A DNA stretch of 64,000 nucleotides from Streptomyces sp. NBC_01551 (GTDB taxonomy: Bacteria; Actinomycetota; Actinomycetes; Streptomycetales; Streptomycetaceae), in the NCBI RefSeq assembly GCF_026339935.1, contig NZ_JAPEPX010000001.1, positions 3,610,001 to 3,674,000 on the forward strand. Direction: 5' to 3'. The translations under genes and the position numbers were made by a program. Every line of letters starts with the position of its first letter. Within the stretch, counting starts at the first letter, position 1. The notes beneath the pieces are model-generated. The model ran no database searches and had not been told where the DNA came from. It saw only the letters and a program-made list of their open reading frames with translations. Positions 32,367 through 42,082 of the stretch are shown piece after piece.

Positions 32367-33788
32367 TCATGCCGGACGGTCGGCCTCGGCGCTGGACCCG
32401 GCCGTTGCTTCCGCGCCGGATGCCGCCGCCGCGGACGCCTTGCGGCGGTGCTCGGCCGCCTTCTCCTCGTGGATGCGCGCCATGCGCAGGTGGTACTCCG
32501 GTTTGTCCTGTTCGTAGATGTCCGGGATGCCGTCGAGGTCCTCGTCGAGCTCCTCGGCCGCGGTCAGCGCCCGGTACTTGCGGTCGCGCAGCTTGAGCAG
32601 CACGCTCGCGACGATCGCGGCGATGAGGGAGCCGAACAGGACGGCGGCCTTGATCTCGTCCGTGAGGGTGGCGTCGCCGGCGAAGGCGAGTTCGCCGATC
32701 AGCAGCGAGACGGTGAACCCGATGCCGGCGAGCGAGGCGACGGCCAGGACGTCGGGCCAGGCGAGGTCCTCGTTCAGTTCGGCCTTGGTGAAGCGGGCGG
32801 CGAGCCAGGTGCCGCCGAAGATGCCCACCGTCTTGCCGACGACCAGGCCGAGGACCACGCCGAGGGTCTCGGGCCGGGTGAAGACCTGTGCGATGGCTTC
32901 GTCGGAGAGGGAGACGCCGGCGGAGAACAGGGCGAAGAGGGGGACGGCGAGCCCGGCCGAGACGGGCCGTACGAGGTGCTCGACGTGCTCGCCGGGGGAC
33001 TGGCGCTCGCCTTCCCTGCGCGAGCAGCGGAGCATCAGGCCCATCGCGACACCGGCGATGGTGGCGTGGACGCCGCTGTTGTACATCAGGCCCCAGATGA
33101 CCAGGGCGAGCGGGACGTAGACGTACCAGCCGCGCACCCCCTTGCGGAGCAGGAACCAGAAGAGGACCAGGCCCACGACCGCGCCGCCGAGAGCGAGGAA
33201 GTCGATCTCGCTGGTGAAGAACACCGCGATGATCAGGATGGCGAAGAGGTCGTCGACCACGGCCAGGGTCAGCAGGAACGCGCGCAGGGCGGACGGCAGC
33301 GAGGTGCCGATGACCGCGAGGACGGCGAGCGCGAAGGCGATGTCGGTGGCGGTCGGGACGGCCCAGCCGTCCGTGGAGCCGTTGCCTAGGGTGTTGACCA
33401 GGACGTAGACCAGCGCGGGCACGGCCATGCCGCAGACGGCGGCGATCACCGGGAGGGCGGCCGCCTTGGGGTCCCGCAGGTCGCCCGCGACGAGTTCGCG
33501 CTTGAGCTCGATGCCGGCGACGAAGAAGAAGATCGCGAGCAGTCCGTCGGCCGCCCAGTGCTGGAGCGAGAGGTCCAGGCCCAGGGCGGCCGGGCCTATG
33601 TGGAAGGAGCGGACGCTGTCGTAGCTGTCGGCGATGGCGGGGATGTTCGCCCACAGGAGGGCGGCGATCGCGGCCACGAGGAGCAGCACACCGCCGACGG
33701 TCTCGGCGCGCAGGGCGTCGGCCACGAACCGGCGCTCGGGCAGTGAGAGCAGGCCGAGCAGCTTGCGGCGGGGGGTGGGCGTGGCCAC
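32367..33788 (-). CDS. nhaA: Na+/H+ antiporter NhaA
   Basis: The 473-residue NhaA has multiple membrane helices with FVAGIELKRELVAGDLR, the VPTATDIAFALAVLAVIGTSLP region and LTLAVVDDLFAILIIAVFFT carrying the paired ion-binding Asp-Asp. It exchanges Na+ for H+ across the membrane. GTG 33788 is chosen since GGAGG lies 9 nt upstream; a longer frame to 33854 crosses the promoter. The charged C-terminal tail (about 420-473) is soluble. An AT-rich promoter region lies at 33,830-33,930. Confidence 0.94.
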   Translation of the reverse strand: MATPTPRRKLLGLLSLPERRFVADALRAETVGGVLLLVAAIAALLWANIPAIADSYDSVRSFHIGPAALGLDLSLQHWAADGLLAIFFFVAGIELKRELVAGDLRDPKAAALPVIAAVCGMAVPALVYVLVNTLGNGSTDGWAVPTATDIAFALAVLAVIGTSLPSALRAFLLTLAVVDDLFAILIIAVFFTSEIDFLALGGAVVGLVLFWFLLRKGVRGWYVYVPLALVIWGLMYNSGVHATIAGVAMGLMLRCSRREGERQSPGEHVEHLVRPVSAGLAVPLFALFSAGVSLSDEAIAQVFTRPETLGVVLGLVVGKTVGIFGGTWLAARFTKAELNEDLAWPDVLAVASLAGIGFTVSLLIGELAFAGDATLTDEIKAAVLFGSLIAAIVASVLLKLRDRKYRALTAAEELDEDLDGIPDIYEQDKPEYHLRMARIHEEKAAEHRRKASAAAASGAEATAGSSAEADRPA

Positions 33789-33933
33789 GGGTGGGCACCT
33801 CCGGATGGTCGACGGCATGACAAAACCTGTTGCCGACCAGACTTCCCGGCGCACCCTGTTGAAAATTTACGCTTTCACTACTTTACAGGGCACACGCAAG
33901 GTCTTACTGGATGATCGTTACTTTAAGCGCGAA

Positions 33934-33966
33934 ACGGGCATCCGGCGCGTCGCGCCCGATGCCCGT
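33934..33966 (-). terminator. terminator of acs
   Basis: ACGGGCATC pairs with GATGCCCGT, with inner GGCGCG/CGCGCC pairing, 24 bp after the acs stop. Confidence 0.75.
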
Positions 33967-33989
33967 CCCGTGATCGCTTCGGCGGGGGA

Positions 33990-35945
33990 TCAGTCCTCGC
34001 TGCCCGCCGCGGGCAGCTTGCTCTGGATCAGGTCCATCACCGAGGAGTCGGCCAGCGTGGTGACGTCGCCGACCGCGCGGTTCTCGGCGACATCGCGCAG
34101 CAGCCGCCGCATGATCTTGCCCGAGCGGGTCTTCGGCAGCTCCTGGACCGGCAGGATCCGCTTCGGCTTCGCGATCGGGCCGAGGGTGGCGCCCACGTGG
34201 TTGCGCAGCTCCGCGACCAGGCCCTCGGTCTCGGAGGCGGTGCCGCGCAGGATCACGAACGCCACGATGGCCTGGCCGGTGGTCTCGTCGGCCGCGCCGA
34301 CCACGGCCGCCTCGGCGACCGAGGGGTGGGAGACGAGCGCCGACTCGACCTCGGTGGTCGAGATGTTGTGGCCGGACACCAGCATCACGTCGTCCACCCG
34401 GCCGAGCAGCCAGATGTCGCCGTCCTCGTCCTTCTTGGCGCCGTCGCCCGCGAAGTACTTGCCCTCGAAGCGGGACCAGTACGTGTCGATGAACCGCTGG
34501 TCGTCGCCCCAGATGGTGCGCAGCATCGACGGCCACGGCTCGGTGAGGACCAGGTAGCCGCCTCCGCCGTTCGGGACCTCGTGCGCCTCGTCGTCCACGA
34601 CGGTGGCGGAGATCCCGGGCAGCGCGCGCTGCGCCGAGCCCGGCTTGGTGTGGGTGACGCCCGGGAGCGGCGAGATCATCATCGCGCCGGTCTCGGTCTG
34701 CCACCAGGTGTCCACGATCGGACAGCGGTCGCCGCCGATGTGCTTGCGGTACCAGACCCAGGCCTCGGGGTTGATCGGCTCGCCGACCGAGCCCAGCACG
34801 CGCAGGCTCGACAGGTCGAACTTCGCGGGGATGTCGTCGCCCCACTTCATGAACGTGCGGATGGCCGTGGGCGCCGTGTAGAGGATGGTGACGCCGTACT
34901 TCTGCACGACCTCCCAGAACCGGCCCTGGTGCGGGGTGTCCGGCGTGCCCTCGTACATCACCTGGGTGGCGCCGTTGGCGAGCGGCCCGTAGACGATGTA
35001 GGAGTGTCCGGTCACCCAGCCGATGTCGGCGGTGCACCAGTAGACGTCGGTCTCCGGCTTCAGGTCGAACACCGCGTGGTGGGTGTACGCGGCCTGCGTG
35101 AGGTAGCCGCCCGAGGTGTGCAGGATGCCCTTGGGCTTCCCCGTGGTCCCCGAGGTGTAGAGGATGAAGAGCGGGTGCTCGGCGTCAAAGGCCTGCGGGG
35201 CGTGCTCGGTCGACTGGCGGCCGACGATCTCGTGCCACCACACGTCGCGGCCCTCGGTGAAGGCGGTGTCCTGGCCGGTGCGCCGCACCACCAGCACGTT
35301 CTTGACCTGCGGGCACTTGCCGACGGCCTCGTCGATGGCGGGCTTGAGGGCGCTGGGCTTGCCGCGGCGGTAGCCGCCGTCGGCGGTGATCACCAGCTTG
35401 GCGTCGGCGTCCTGGATGCGGGAGGCCACGGCGTCGGCGGAGAAGCCGCCGAAGACCACCGAGTGCGCGGCGCCGACGCGGGCGCACGCCAGCATCGCGA
35501 CGACCGCCTCCGGGATCATCGGCAGGTACACGGCTACGCGGTCGCCGGCCCGCACGCCCAGCTCGGTCAGGGCGTTGGCGGCCCGGGAGACCTCGTCCTT
35601 GAGCTGCGCGTAGGTGATCGACCGGCTGTCGCCGGGCTCGCCCTCGAAGTGGAGGGCGACGCGGTCGCCGTTTCCGGCCTCGACGTGCCGGTCCACGCAG
35701 TTGTACGCGACGTTCAGCTTGCCGTCCGCGAACCACTTCGCGAAGGGCGGGTTGCTCCAGTCGAGCGTCTCGGTCGGCTCCGTGTCCCAGGTCAGCCGCC
35801 GGGCCTGCTCGGCCCAGAAGCCCAGCCGGTCCGCATCGGCCTGTGCGTACGCAGCCTCGGTCACATTGGCGGCGGCGGCCAGATCGGCGGGCGGTGCGAA
35901 CCGCCGCTCCTCCTTGAGCAGATTGGCCAGGCTTTCGTTGCTCAC
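33990..35945 (-). CDS. acs: acetyl-CoA synthetase
   Basis: The 651-residue AMP-forming acetate-CoA ligase has the usual family length. Motifs are the P-loop LYTSGTTGKPKGILHT, WWQTETGAMM, the hinge GRVDDVMLVSGHNIST and the C-terminal LPKTRSGKIMRRLLR containing the catalytic and acetylatable Lys. GTG 35945 is preceded by AAGGGAG. It makes acetyl-CoA from acetate; Lys acetylation normally controls it. It stands alone, between nhaA and the SulP fusion. Confidence 0.96.
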   Translation of the reverse strand: MSNESLANLLKEERRFAPPADLAAAANVTEAAYAQADADRLGFWAEQARRLTWDTEPTETLDWSNPPFAKWFADGKLNVAYNCVDRHVEAGNGDRVALHFEGEPGDSRSITYAQLKDEVSRAANALTELGVRAGDRVAVYLPMIPEAVVAMLACARVGAAHSVVFGGFSADAVASRIQDADAKLVITADGGYRRGKPSALKPAIDEAVGKCPQVKNVLVVRRTGQDTAFTEGRDVWWHEIVGRQSTEHAPQAFDAEHPLFILYTSGTTGKPKGILHTSGGYLTQAAYTHHAVFDLKPETDVYWCTADIGWVTGHSYIVYGPLANGATQVMYEGTPDTPHQGRFWEVVQKYGVTILYTAPTAIRTFMKWGDDIPAKFDLSSLRVLGSVGEPINPEAWVWYRKHIGGDRCPIVDTWWQTETGAMMISPLPGVTHTKPGSAQRALPGISATVVDDEAHEVPNGGGGYLVLTEPWPSMLRTIWGDDQRFIDTYWSRFEGKYFAGDGAKKDEDGDIWLLGRVDDVMLVSGHNISTTEVESALVSHPSVAEAAVVGAADETTGQAIVAFVILRGTASETEGLVAELRNHVGATLGPIAKPKRILPVQELPKTRSGKIMRRLLRDVAENRAVGDVTTLADSSVMDLIQSKLPAAGSED

Positions 35946-36068
35946 GACATCTCCCTTTCCCAGGGTGTCCGTTGTGTCCCCGGGGCATAGCTCATCAGTC
36001 AGACGTCCAGGTGACAAGGGCTAGCCGGAAATTGGTTTAGACCTATATCACGTGCGGGCCCACGCGCG

Positions 36069-36107
36069 AGTGGCCCCTTCCCGCTGCAGGTGCGGAAAGG
36101 GGCCACT
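36069..36107 (-). terminator. terminator of the SulP-carbonic anhydrase gene
   Basis: AGTGGCCCCTT pairs with AAGGGGCCACT around an inner CCGC/GCGG helix, 30 bp after the gene's stop. Confidence 0.85.
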
Positions 36108-36136
36108 ACGGTGCACGGAATCCGGAGGGTATCGGT

Positions 36137-38515
36137 TCACACCCGGCCGGACGCCACGCTGTGGCCTGACTGCGCCGGTCCGCGCCCGGTAGGACGGACG
36201 CTGTCGAAGACCCGGCAGTCGAAGAAGTCCTCGCCCTCGGAGAGCAGGTACGCCTGCGCCTCGCCCACGTGGAAGTACATCCCGTGCAGCTCCAGGGTGC
36301 CCTCGGCGAGCCGCCGGGCCACCGACTCGTGTGCCCGCAGGTGCTCCAGCTGCTGTACGACGTTGGTCAGGCAGAGCTGCTCGACCGCGTCCGCCGGGAG
36401 CCGCCCGGAGATCCGGGCCCAGGCGTGGTGCCGGCTGGCCATCCGCTCCAGGCTGGGCAGCCCGTGCCGCAGCCAGCGCCGCAGCGGGGTCATCGGCGCG
36501 TCCGGCGTGCTGTTCAGCAGCGCCTGCATGGCCCCGCAGCCGGAGTGCCCGCACACCGTGATGCTGTCCACCTTCAGCACGTCCACGGCGTACTCGATGG
36601 CCGCCGCGACCGAGTCGTCCGTCGCCTCGGCCCCCGGCAGCGGGACCAGGTTGCCGACGTTGCGGACCGTGAAGAGGTCGCCGGGGCCGCTGGCCGTGAT
36701 CATGCTCGTCACCAGACGGGAATCGGCACAGGTGAGGAACAGTTGGGAGGGCCGCTGCCCCTCGCGGGCGAGCCGGGCCAGCTCATCGCGGACATGTGGG
36801 GCGGTATCCCGCTGGAACGCGCTGATTCCGCTGGCCAGTCGGCCCGCCCCGCTACGGCGGGGCTCCGCCTGGGCGTCGCCGGCCGCGCCCGCGGCTTCCG
36901 CCGCGCTGGGCATCGTAAGATCGTCGGCCGAGCGGTGGGCGCAGTGGTTCTGCCACGGGGTCCAGGGACGACAGCAGTGGTGCGCCCCGCGCCCGTGCCG
37001 GTCCGTCTCGGGGATCTTGGCGCCGGAGCGGCCGGTGACCTCCACCGAGCCCCCGTGCGCCACATGGGAGTCCTGCCAGTCCTGGAGCGTCTCGTACGCC
37101 GCGTGGTCCATGAACGAGCCGTCGAGCTCGACCACCGCCTCCCCGTCGTGCGGGATCTGGTTCAGCACCCGGCTCAGGCGCGGCACCGCGAGGAAGGTCA
37201 ACTGCCCGCGCGCCCACACCCGGTGGACTCCGTCGAGCTCCTCCACGGTGATCCGCGTCCGGGTCAGCCGGTACAGGGCCAGCGCCACGGCGACCGCGAT
37301 GCCGATCGCGACCCCCTCCAGCACCCCGCCGAGGACGACGCCCGCGATGGTCGTGGCGTAGACGAGAACCTCCCGGTGCCGGGTGACACTGCGCAGGTGG
37401 TTGATGCTGACCATCTGCACGCCCACCGCCATCACCAGCGCGGCCAGCGCCGCCAGCGGGATCAGGTCGAGGACCGGCACGAGCAGCCCGGCCGCGATCA
37501 GCACCCACAGCCCGTGGAACATGGCCGATTTCCGGCTGGCCGCACCCGACTTGACGTTCGCCACGCTGCGGACGGCCACCCCCGTGACGGGCAGCCCGCC
37601 CAGCGCTCCGGAGACGATGTTGGCCGCGCCCTGGCCGCGCAGCTCGCGGTTGAGATCGGCGCGCGGCGGGCGGTTCGCCGTACCGCGCTCGGAGGCGATC
37701 AGCTTGTCGGTCGCGACCGCCGACAGCAGCGACTCCACGCTGCCGACCAGCGTGATCGTCAGGACGGCGGCGATGATCCCGAGGACCGGGCCCTCGGGCA
37801 GCTCGGGCAGGGCGTGGCTGCGCCAGGACGGCAGGTCCACCCGGGGCAGGCTGAGCCCGGCCAGCGCCGCGAACGCCGTCGCGGTGGCGACGGCGGCGAG
37901 CGCGGCCGGCACCTTGCGCAGGGCCTTCCCGGCCCGCCCGGGCAGGCGCGGCCAGCCGAGCAGGACGACCATGGTCAGCGCGCTGATGCCGAGCGCGACC
38001 GGATGCAGATCGGCCAACTGCGCGGGCAGGGCCTGGACGTTGGCGACGACGGAGCTCTGCGGGGTGCCGCCGAGCACGATGTGCAGCTGGGCGATGGCGA
38101 TGGTCACGCCGATGCCCGCGAGCATGCCGTGGACGATGGCCGGGCTGACCATCAGCGCCGACCGGGCGGTGCGCAGCAGGGCGAGACCGAGCTGGCAGCA
38201 GCCGGCGAGCACCGTGATGGCACAGGTGGTCCGCCATCCGTAGCGCTGGATCAACTCGGCGGTGACGACGGTGAGTCCGGCGGCCGGTCCGCTCACCTGG
38301 AGCGGGGCGCCGCCGAGCCGCCCGGCCACGATCCCGCCGACGGCGGCGGCCACCAGACCGGCCTGGAGCGGGGCGCCGGTGGCCAGGGCGATGCCGAGGG
38401 AGAGCGGCAGGGCGATCAGGAAGACGGCGATGGAGGCGGACAGGTCCGCCGGGAGGTCGGGGGGAAGCCGGGAGGGGAGGCCCTTGGCGGTGCGTGGCGG
38501 GGAGGTGGCTGTCAT
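36137..38515 (-). CDS. SulP transporter fused to STAS and beta-carbonic anhydrase
   Basis: The 792-residue protein joins three parts. Residues 1-400 form a SulP anion transporter (IALPLSLGIALATGAPLQAGLVAAAVGGIVAG). Residues about 425-510 form a STAS domain (TVEELDGVHRVWARGQLTF, VVELDGSFMDHAAYETLQ). The C-terminus is a beta-carbonic anhydrase with zinc ligands in FLTCADSRL and VCGHSGCGAMQ. Coupling of transport to CO2/bicarbonate interconversion suggests a bicarbonate transporter rather than sulfate, but this is inferred from the fusion. ATG 38515 has GAGGAG 9 nt upstream. Confidence 0.93.
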   Translation of the reverse strand: MTATSPPRTAKGLPSRLPPDLPADLSASIAVFLIALPLSLGIALATGAPLQAGLVAAAVGGIVAGRLGGAPLQVSGPAAGLTVVTAELIQRYGWRTTCAITVLAGCCQLGLALLRTARSALMVSPAIVHGMLAGIGVTIAIAQLHIVLGGTPQSSVVANVQALPAQLADLHPVALGISALTMVVLLGWPRLPGRAGKALRKVPAALAAVATATAFAALAGLSLPRVDLPSWRSHALPELPEGPVLGIIAAVLTITLVGSVESLLSAVATDKLIASERGTANRPPRADLNRELRGQGAANIVSGALGGLPVTGVAVRSVANVKSGAASRKSAMFHGLWVLIAAGLLVPVLDLIPLAALAALVMAVGVQMVSINHLRSVTRHREVLVYATTIAGVVLGGVLEGVAIGIAVAVALALYRLTRTRITVEELDGVHRVWARGQLTFLAVPRLSRVLNQIPHDGEAVVELDGSFMDHAAYETLQDWQDSHVAHGGSVEVTGRSGAKIPETDRHGRGAHHCCRPWTPWQNHCAHRSADDLTMPSAAEAAGAAGDAQAEPRRSGAGRLASGISAFQRDTAPHVRDELARLAREGQRPSQLFLTCADSRLVTSMITASGPGDLFTVRNVGNLVPLPGAEATDDSVAAAIEYAVDVLKVDSITVCGHSGCGAMQALLNSTPDAPMTPLRRWLRHGLPSLERMASRHHAWARISGRLPADAVEQLCLTNVVQQLEHLRAHESVARRLAEGTLELHGMYFHVGEAQAYLLSEGEDFFDCRVFDSVRPTGRGPAQSGHSVASGRV

Positions 38516-38748
38516 AGGTCCCGTCTCCTCGGGGGAGGGGTGAAGCGGCGGGAGTCTCAACGCTCAGTAAACGGATGGTAATGGAGAGTAAAGGGTAGTG
38601 GAAGGAAATGCGGGCAAATGGCCTACGAATTACCACTCCAGAGTGATTAAGCATTTTGTACGGCTTGTCACATCTTCCTCACGGTGGACCGCATGGGACG
38701 TTGCGGCGCGGAAGTCCTGCGATGGAACTGCGAGGGAGAGGTGGACGG

Positions 38749-40077
38749 ATGATCACCGCCACGAAGAAGATCGCCGGTGGCCTGGTCACCGCGACGCTGG
38801 TCCTGTGCGCTGCCGGGTGCTCGGAATCCGCCAAGTCCCCGTCCGGCGGGCGCGGCGGCCCGAACGGCGCCGCCGCGCCGGTGGCCCCCGGGAGCGTCCT
38901 GCGGCCCATCGGCGACGGCTCGACCGCGTACACCGGCCCGCAGCCGAACGTACAGAAGGCGCAGAAGCTGAAGCCCGGTGAGAAGCCGCCGCAGTTCGTG
39001 GTGTTCTCGTGGGACGGGGCCGGCGAGGACAGTCAGAAGCTCTTCTCCCACTTCAGGGAGGTCGGCAAGGAGTACAACGCCCGCATGACGTACTTCCTCA
39101 GCGGCGTGTACATGCTCCCGGAGGAGAAGAAGGACCTCTACACCGCCCCGCAGCACTCCTCCGGCCGCTCCGACATCGGCTTCGGAGACCTCCAGGGCAT
39201 CAAGGACACCGCCACCCAGGTCCGTGCGGCCTGGATGGAGGGCAACGAGATCGGAACCCACTTCAACGGCCACTTCTGCGGCCCCGACGGCGGCGTCGGC
39301 ACCTGGTCGGTGGAGGAGTGGAAGAGCGAGATCAGCCAGGCCAAGTCGTTCGTCAAGAACTGGAAGACCAACGCCGGCCTGAAGAGCATGGACCCGCTGC
39401 CCTTCGACTACGACAAGGAGCTCATCGGCGCCCGCACCCCCTGCCTCGAAGGCCAGAAGAACTTCATGCTGGCGGCCAAGGACCTCGGCTTCCGCTACGA
39501 CTCCAGCGGCATCAGCAAGCAGATCTGGCCCAAGAAGACGGACGGTCTCTGGGACCTCCCGCTCCAGCTCGTGCCCATGCCCGGGCGTGCTTTCGACACG
39601 CTGAGCATGGACTACAACTACATGGTCAACCAGTCCGGCACGACCTCGCAGGGCGACCCCTCGCAGCACGCGTACTGGGGCGAGCAGATGCGTGACGGAC
39701 TGCTCCAGGCCTTCGAGCGGGTCTACCAGGGCAACCGCGCGCCGCTGATCATCGGCAACCACTTCGAGTCGTGGAACGGCGGCACCTACATGCGCGCCGT
39801 GGAGGACTCGATCAAGAGCATGTGCACGCAGAAGGAGGTCCGCTGCGTGCCGTTCCGCGAGCTGGCCGACTGGCTGGACGCGCAGGACCCGAAGGCCCTG
39901 GAGTGGATGCGCACCCTCGACGTCGGCGAGGCGCCGAAGGAGGGCTGGACGAAGTTCCTGACGGCGGGGCCGCCGCCGAAGCCGGCCGCCCCCGCCGAGG
40001 CGAAGCCGGCCGGGGGCCCGGAGGGCTCGGACGCGGCGGAGTCCTCGGAGTCCTCGGAGTCCGAGGAGGGCTACTGA
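38749..40077 (+). CDS. secreted lipoprotein, polysaccharide deacetylase-like
   Basis: The 442-residue product has a lipoprotein signal peptide (MITATKKIAGGLVTATLVLCAAGC, cleavage before Cys), a Pro/Gly-rich linker, and a NodB-like fold: FVVFSWDGAGED in place of the usual TFDDG, GNEIGTHFNGHFCG in place of HxxxH, and IIGNHFESWNGGTYMRA. The metal-binding residues are altered, so deacetylase activity is uncertain. The C-terminal 40 residues are Pro/Ala then Ser/Glu-rich. ATG 38749 has GGGAGAGG 8 nt upstream. It would be anchored outside the cell membrane. Confidence 0.85.
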   Translation: MITATKKIAGGLVTATLVLCAAGCSESAKSPSGGRGGPNGAAAPVAPGSVLRPIGDGSTAYTGPQPNVQKAQKLKPGEKPPQFVVFSWDGAGEDSQKLFSHFREVGKEYNARMTYFLSGVYMLPEEKKDLYTAPQHSSGRSDIGFGDLQGIKDTATQVRAAWMEGNEIGTHFNGHFCGPDGGVGTWSVEEWKSEISQAKSFVKNWKTNAGLKSMDPLPFDYDKELIGARTPCLEGQKNFMLAAKDLGFRYDSSGISKQIWPKKTDGLWDLPLQLVPMPGRAFDTLSMDYNYMVNQSGTTSQGDPSQHAYWGEQMRDGLLQAFERVYQGNRAPLIIGNHFESWNGGTYMRAVEDSIKSMCTQKEVRCVPFRELADWLDAQDPKALEWMRTLDVGEAPKEGWTKFLTAGPPPKPAAPAEAKPAGGPEGSDAAESSESSESEEGY

Positions 40078-40134
40078 GGAAGGCTGCTGAGGAGCACCGC
40101 TGACAACTGCTGGTGACGAGCGCTGCTGACGGAC

Positions 40135-41151
40135 CTAGCCGGAACTGCTGACGAGGTTCCCCGTCAGCTCCTCCAGTCCGCTCGCCAACCCCTCGTGGAG
40201 CACGAACGCGGGGTCGACCTGGGCCGCCAGGTCGACCCCGGTCTTCGCGTTGCCCCAGCTCTCGGCGTTGCGCAGGTGGAAGTGCACCATCTGCTCGGTG
40301 TACCGGGCCCAGTCGCGCTGGGCGTACGAGTCGTCCGCCGCGTCCTGGAGCGTCTGGAGGGCGAATCGGTTCGTCGCCTCCAACAGCTCGAAGGCGGCCG
40401 GGCGGCCCTTCTCCATCGCCCGCACCCAGTCGGAGTGCCCGACGGTGACCAGCAGGTCCTCGCCCACCTCGTCCTGGAGGAACTCGATGTCCTCGGGGCC
40501 CTGGACCTTGTTGCCGACCACCTTCAGGCAGACGCCGAAGTCCCGCGCGTACTCCTTGTACTGGCGGTAGACGGAGACGCCCTTGCGGGTCGGCTCGGCG
40601 ACCAGGAAGGTCATGTCGAAGCGGGTGAACATGCCCGACGCGAAGGAGTCCGAGCCGGCCGTCATGTCGACGACGACGTACTCGTCGCGGCCGTCGACCA
40701 GGTGGTTGAGGCACAGCTCCACCGCCCCGACCTTCGAGTGGTAGCAGGCCACACCGAGATCGGACTCGGTGAACGGCCCGGTGGCCATCAGCCGCACCGG
40801 CTCCCCGTCGAGTACGAGGGTGCGCGCGCAGGCCTCGTAGACGGGGTTGTCCTCGGAGACCCGCAGCAGACGCGAGCCGGATCCGGGCGGGGTCGTCTTG
40901 ATCATGGAGTCGGCGGACGCGATGCGCGGGTTCGCGCCGCGCAGGTACTCCTTGATCAGCGGCAGGTGCGCACCCATCGCGGGCAGCGCGGCGGCCTCGT
41001 CCTCGCCGAGCCCGAGGGCGGCGGCGAGGTGCTGGTTGATGTCGGCGTCCACCGCGACGACACGGGCTTCATTGGCGGCGAGGTGGCGGATGAAGAGGGA
41101 GGACAGCGTGGTCTTCCCGCTGCCGCCCTTTCCCACGAAAGCGATCTTCAT
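40135..41151 (-). CDS. CooC/MinD-like ATPase
   Basis: The 338-residue P-loop ATPase starts MKIAFVGKGGSGKTTLSSLF (deviant Walker A), then VVAVDADINQHLAAALG and YVVVDMTAGSDSFASG (Walker B/switch). It resembles CooC-type and NifH-superfamily ATPases that dimerise and load metals or regulate other proteins. ATG 41151 is chosen; GTG 41157 is also in frame. It is divergent from the Fic-like gene with an 80-bp intergenic region, and a functional link between the two is possible. Confidence 0.87.
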   Translation of the reverse strand: MKIAFVGKGGSGKTTLSSLFIRHLAANEARVVAVDADINQHLAAALGLGEDEAAALPAMGAHLPLIKEYLRGANPRIASADSMIKTTPPGSGSRLLRVSEDNPVYEACARTLVLDGEPVRLMATGPFTESDLGVACYHSKVGAVELCLNHLVDGRDEYVVVDMTAGSDSFASGMFTRFDMTFLVAEPTRKGVSVYRQYKEYARDFGVCLKVVGNKVQGPEDIEFLQDEVGEDLLVTVGHSDWVRAMEKGRPAAFELLEATNRFALQTLQDAADDSYAQRDWARYTEQMVHFHLRNAESWGNAKTGVDLAAQVDPAFVLHEGLASGLEELTGNLVSSSG

Positions 41152-41230
41152 GTTCACCAAGCGTAGCGGCATGGTCGCGTTGAGTGGCTTGGGTGAGTGA
41201 AGAAGACCACTCCAAGGAGGGGTCGGTGCT

Positions 41231-42082
41231 ATGGGCGGACAGTGCGTAGGCTCCCTACTTATGAGTAGCGCTTCCGACCCCCTGGCACCCCTGGGTTCGC
41301 TCCCGGGCGTGGCCGAGTCCGTGGATTCCGTACGCAAGGCAGTGGACCGGGTCTACGGGCACCGGGTCATGCGCCGCCGCAGCGGGGAGATCACCTCGGA
41401 GGCCGCGCTGCGCGGCGCCCGGGGGAGCGCGGCGCTGTCCGGCGCGGACTGGGCCCTGGAGGAGGTGCGCCGCCGGACCGACTTCGGCGCCGAGTCCGAG
41501 GCGCGCACGGTGGGCGCGGCGCTGCGGCTGACGGCGGAGGCCGGGCAGCTGCTGAGCATCTGGCGCCAGTCGCCGCTACGGGTCCTCGCGCGGCTCCACC
41601 TGGTCGCGTCGGGCTCGACGGCCGACGGGGACACCGTGGGCCGCCCCCGTCTGGCGGGCGAACCGGTGGACGAGCCGCTGATCACCCTGCCGCTCCCGGG
41701 CGCGGACGAGGTCGCGGGCCGGCTGGACGGGCTGTCCCGGCTGATCATCGCGGGCGGTTCGGCCCCCGCGCTGATCACGGCGGCAGTGGTGCACGGTGAA
41801 CTCCTCGCCCTGCGGCCGTTCGGCTCGTACAACGGCCTGGTCGCGCGGGCGGCGGAGCGGATCGTCCTGATCAACAGCGGCTTGGACCCGAAGGCGATCT
41901 GCCCGGCGGAGGTAGGCCACGCCGAGCAGGGCCGGGAGGCGTACCTGGCGGCCTTCGAGGGCTACGTCTCCGGCACCCCGGAAGGCATGGCGGTCTGGAT
42001 CGCCCACTGCGGCCGCGCGGTCGAACTCGGAGTCCGGGAGTCGACGGCGGTCTGCGAGGCCCTCCAGCGAGGCGCGGCGTAA
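41231..42082 (+). CDS. degenerate Fic-like protein
   Basis: The 283-residue helical protein has SAALSGADWALEEVRRRTDF and, near residue 198, LLALRPFGSYNGLVARAAERI, which aligns with the Fic AMP-transferase motif HPFxxGNGRxxR but lacks the catalytic His and second Arg. If related, it would be a pseudo-enzyme. Two starts are plausible: ATG 41231 with AAGGAGGGG 8 nt upstream, and ATG 41261 preceded by TAGGCT at 8 nt, suited to a leaderless mRNA. Confidence 0.75.
   Translation: MGGQCVGSLLMSSASDPLAPLGSLPGVAESVDSVRKAVDRVYGHRVMRRRSGEITSEAALRGARGSAALSGADWALEEVRRRTDFGAESEARTVGAALRLTAEAGQLLSIWRQSPLRVLARLHLVASGSTADGDTVGRPRLAGEPVDEPLITLPLPGADEVAGRLDGLSRLIIAGGSAPALITAAVVHGELLALRPFGSYNGLVARAAERIVLINSGLDPKAICPAEVGHAEQGREAYLAAFEGYVSGTPEGMAVWIAHCGRAVELGVRESTAVCEALQRGAA

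Noticed and set aside
38749..40077. Active polysaccharide deacetylase
   Set aside because: The expected TFDDG and HxxxH metal sites are not intact, so only a fold-level similarity is stated.
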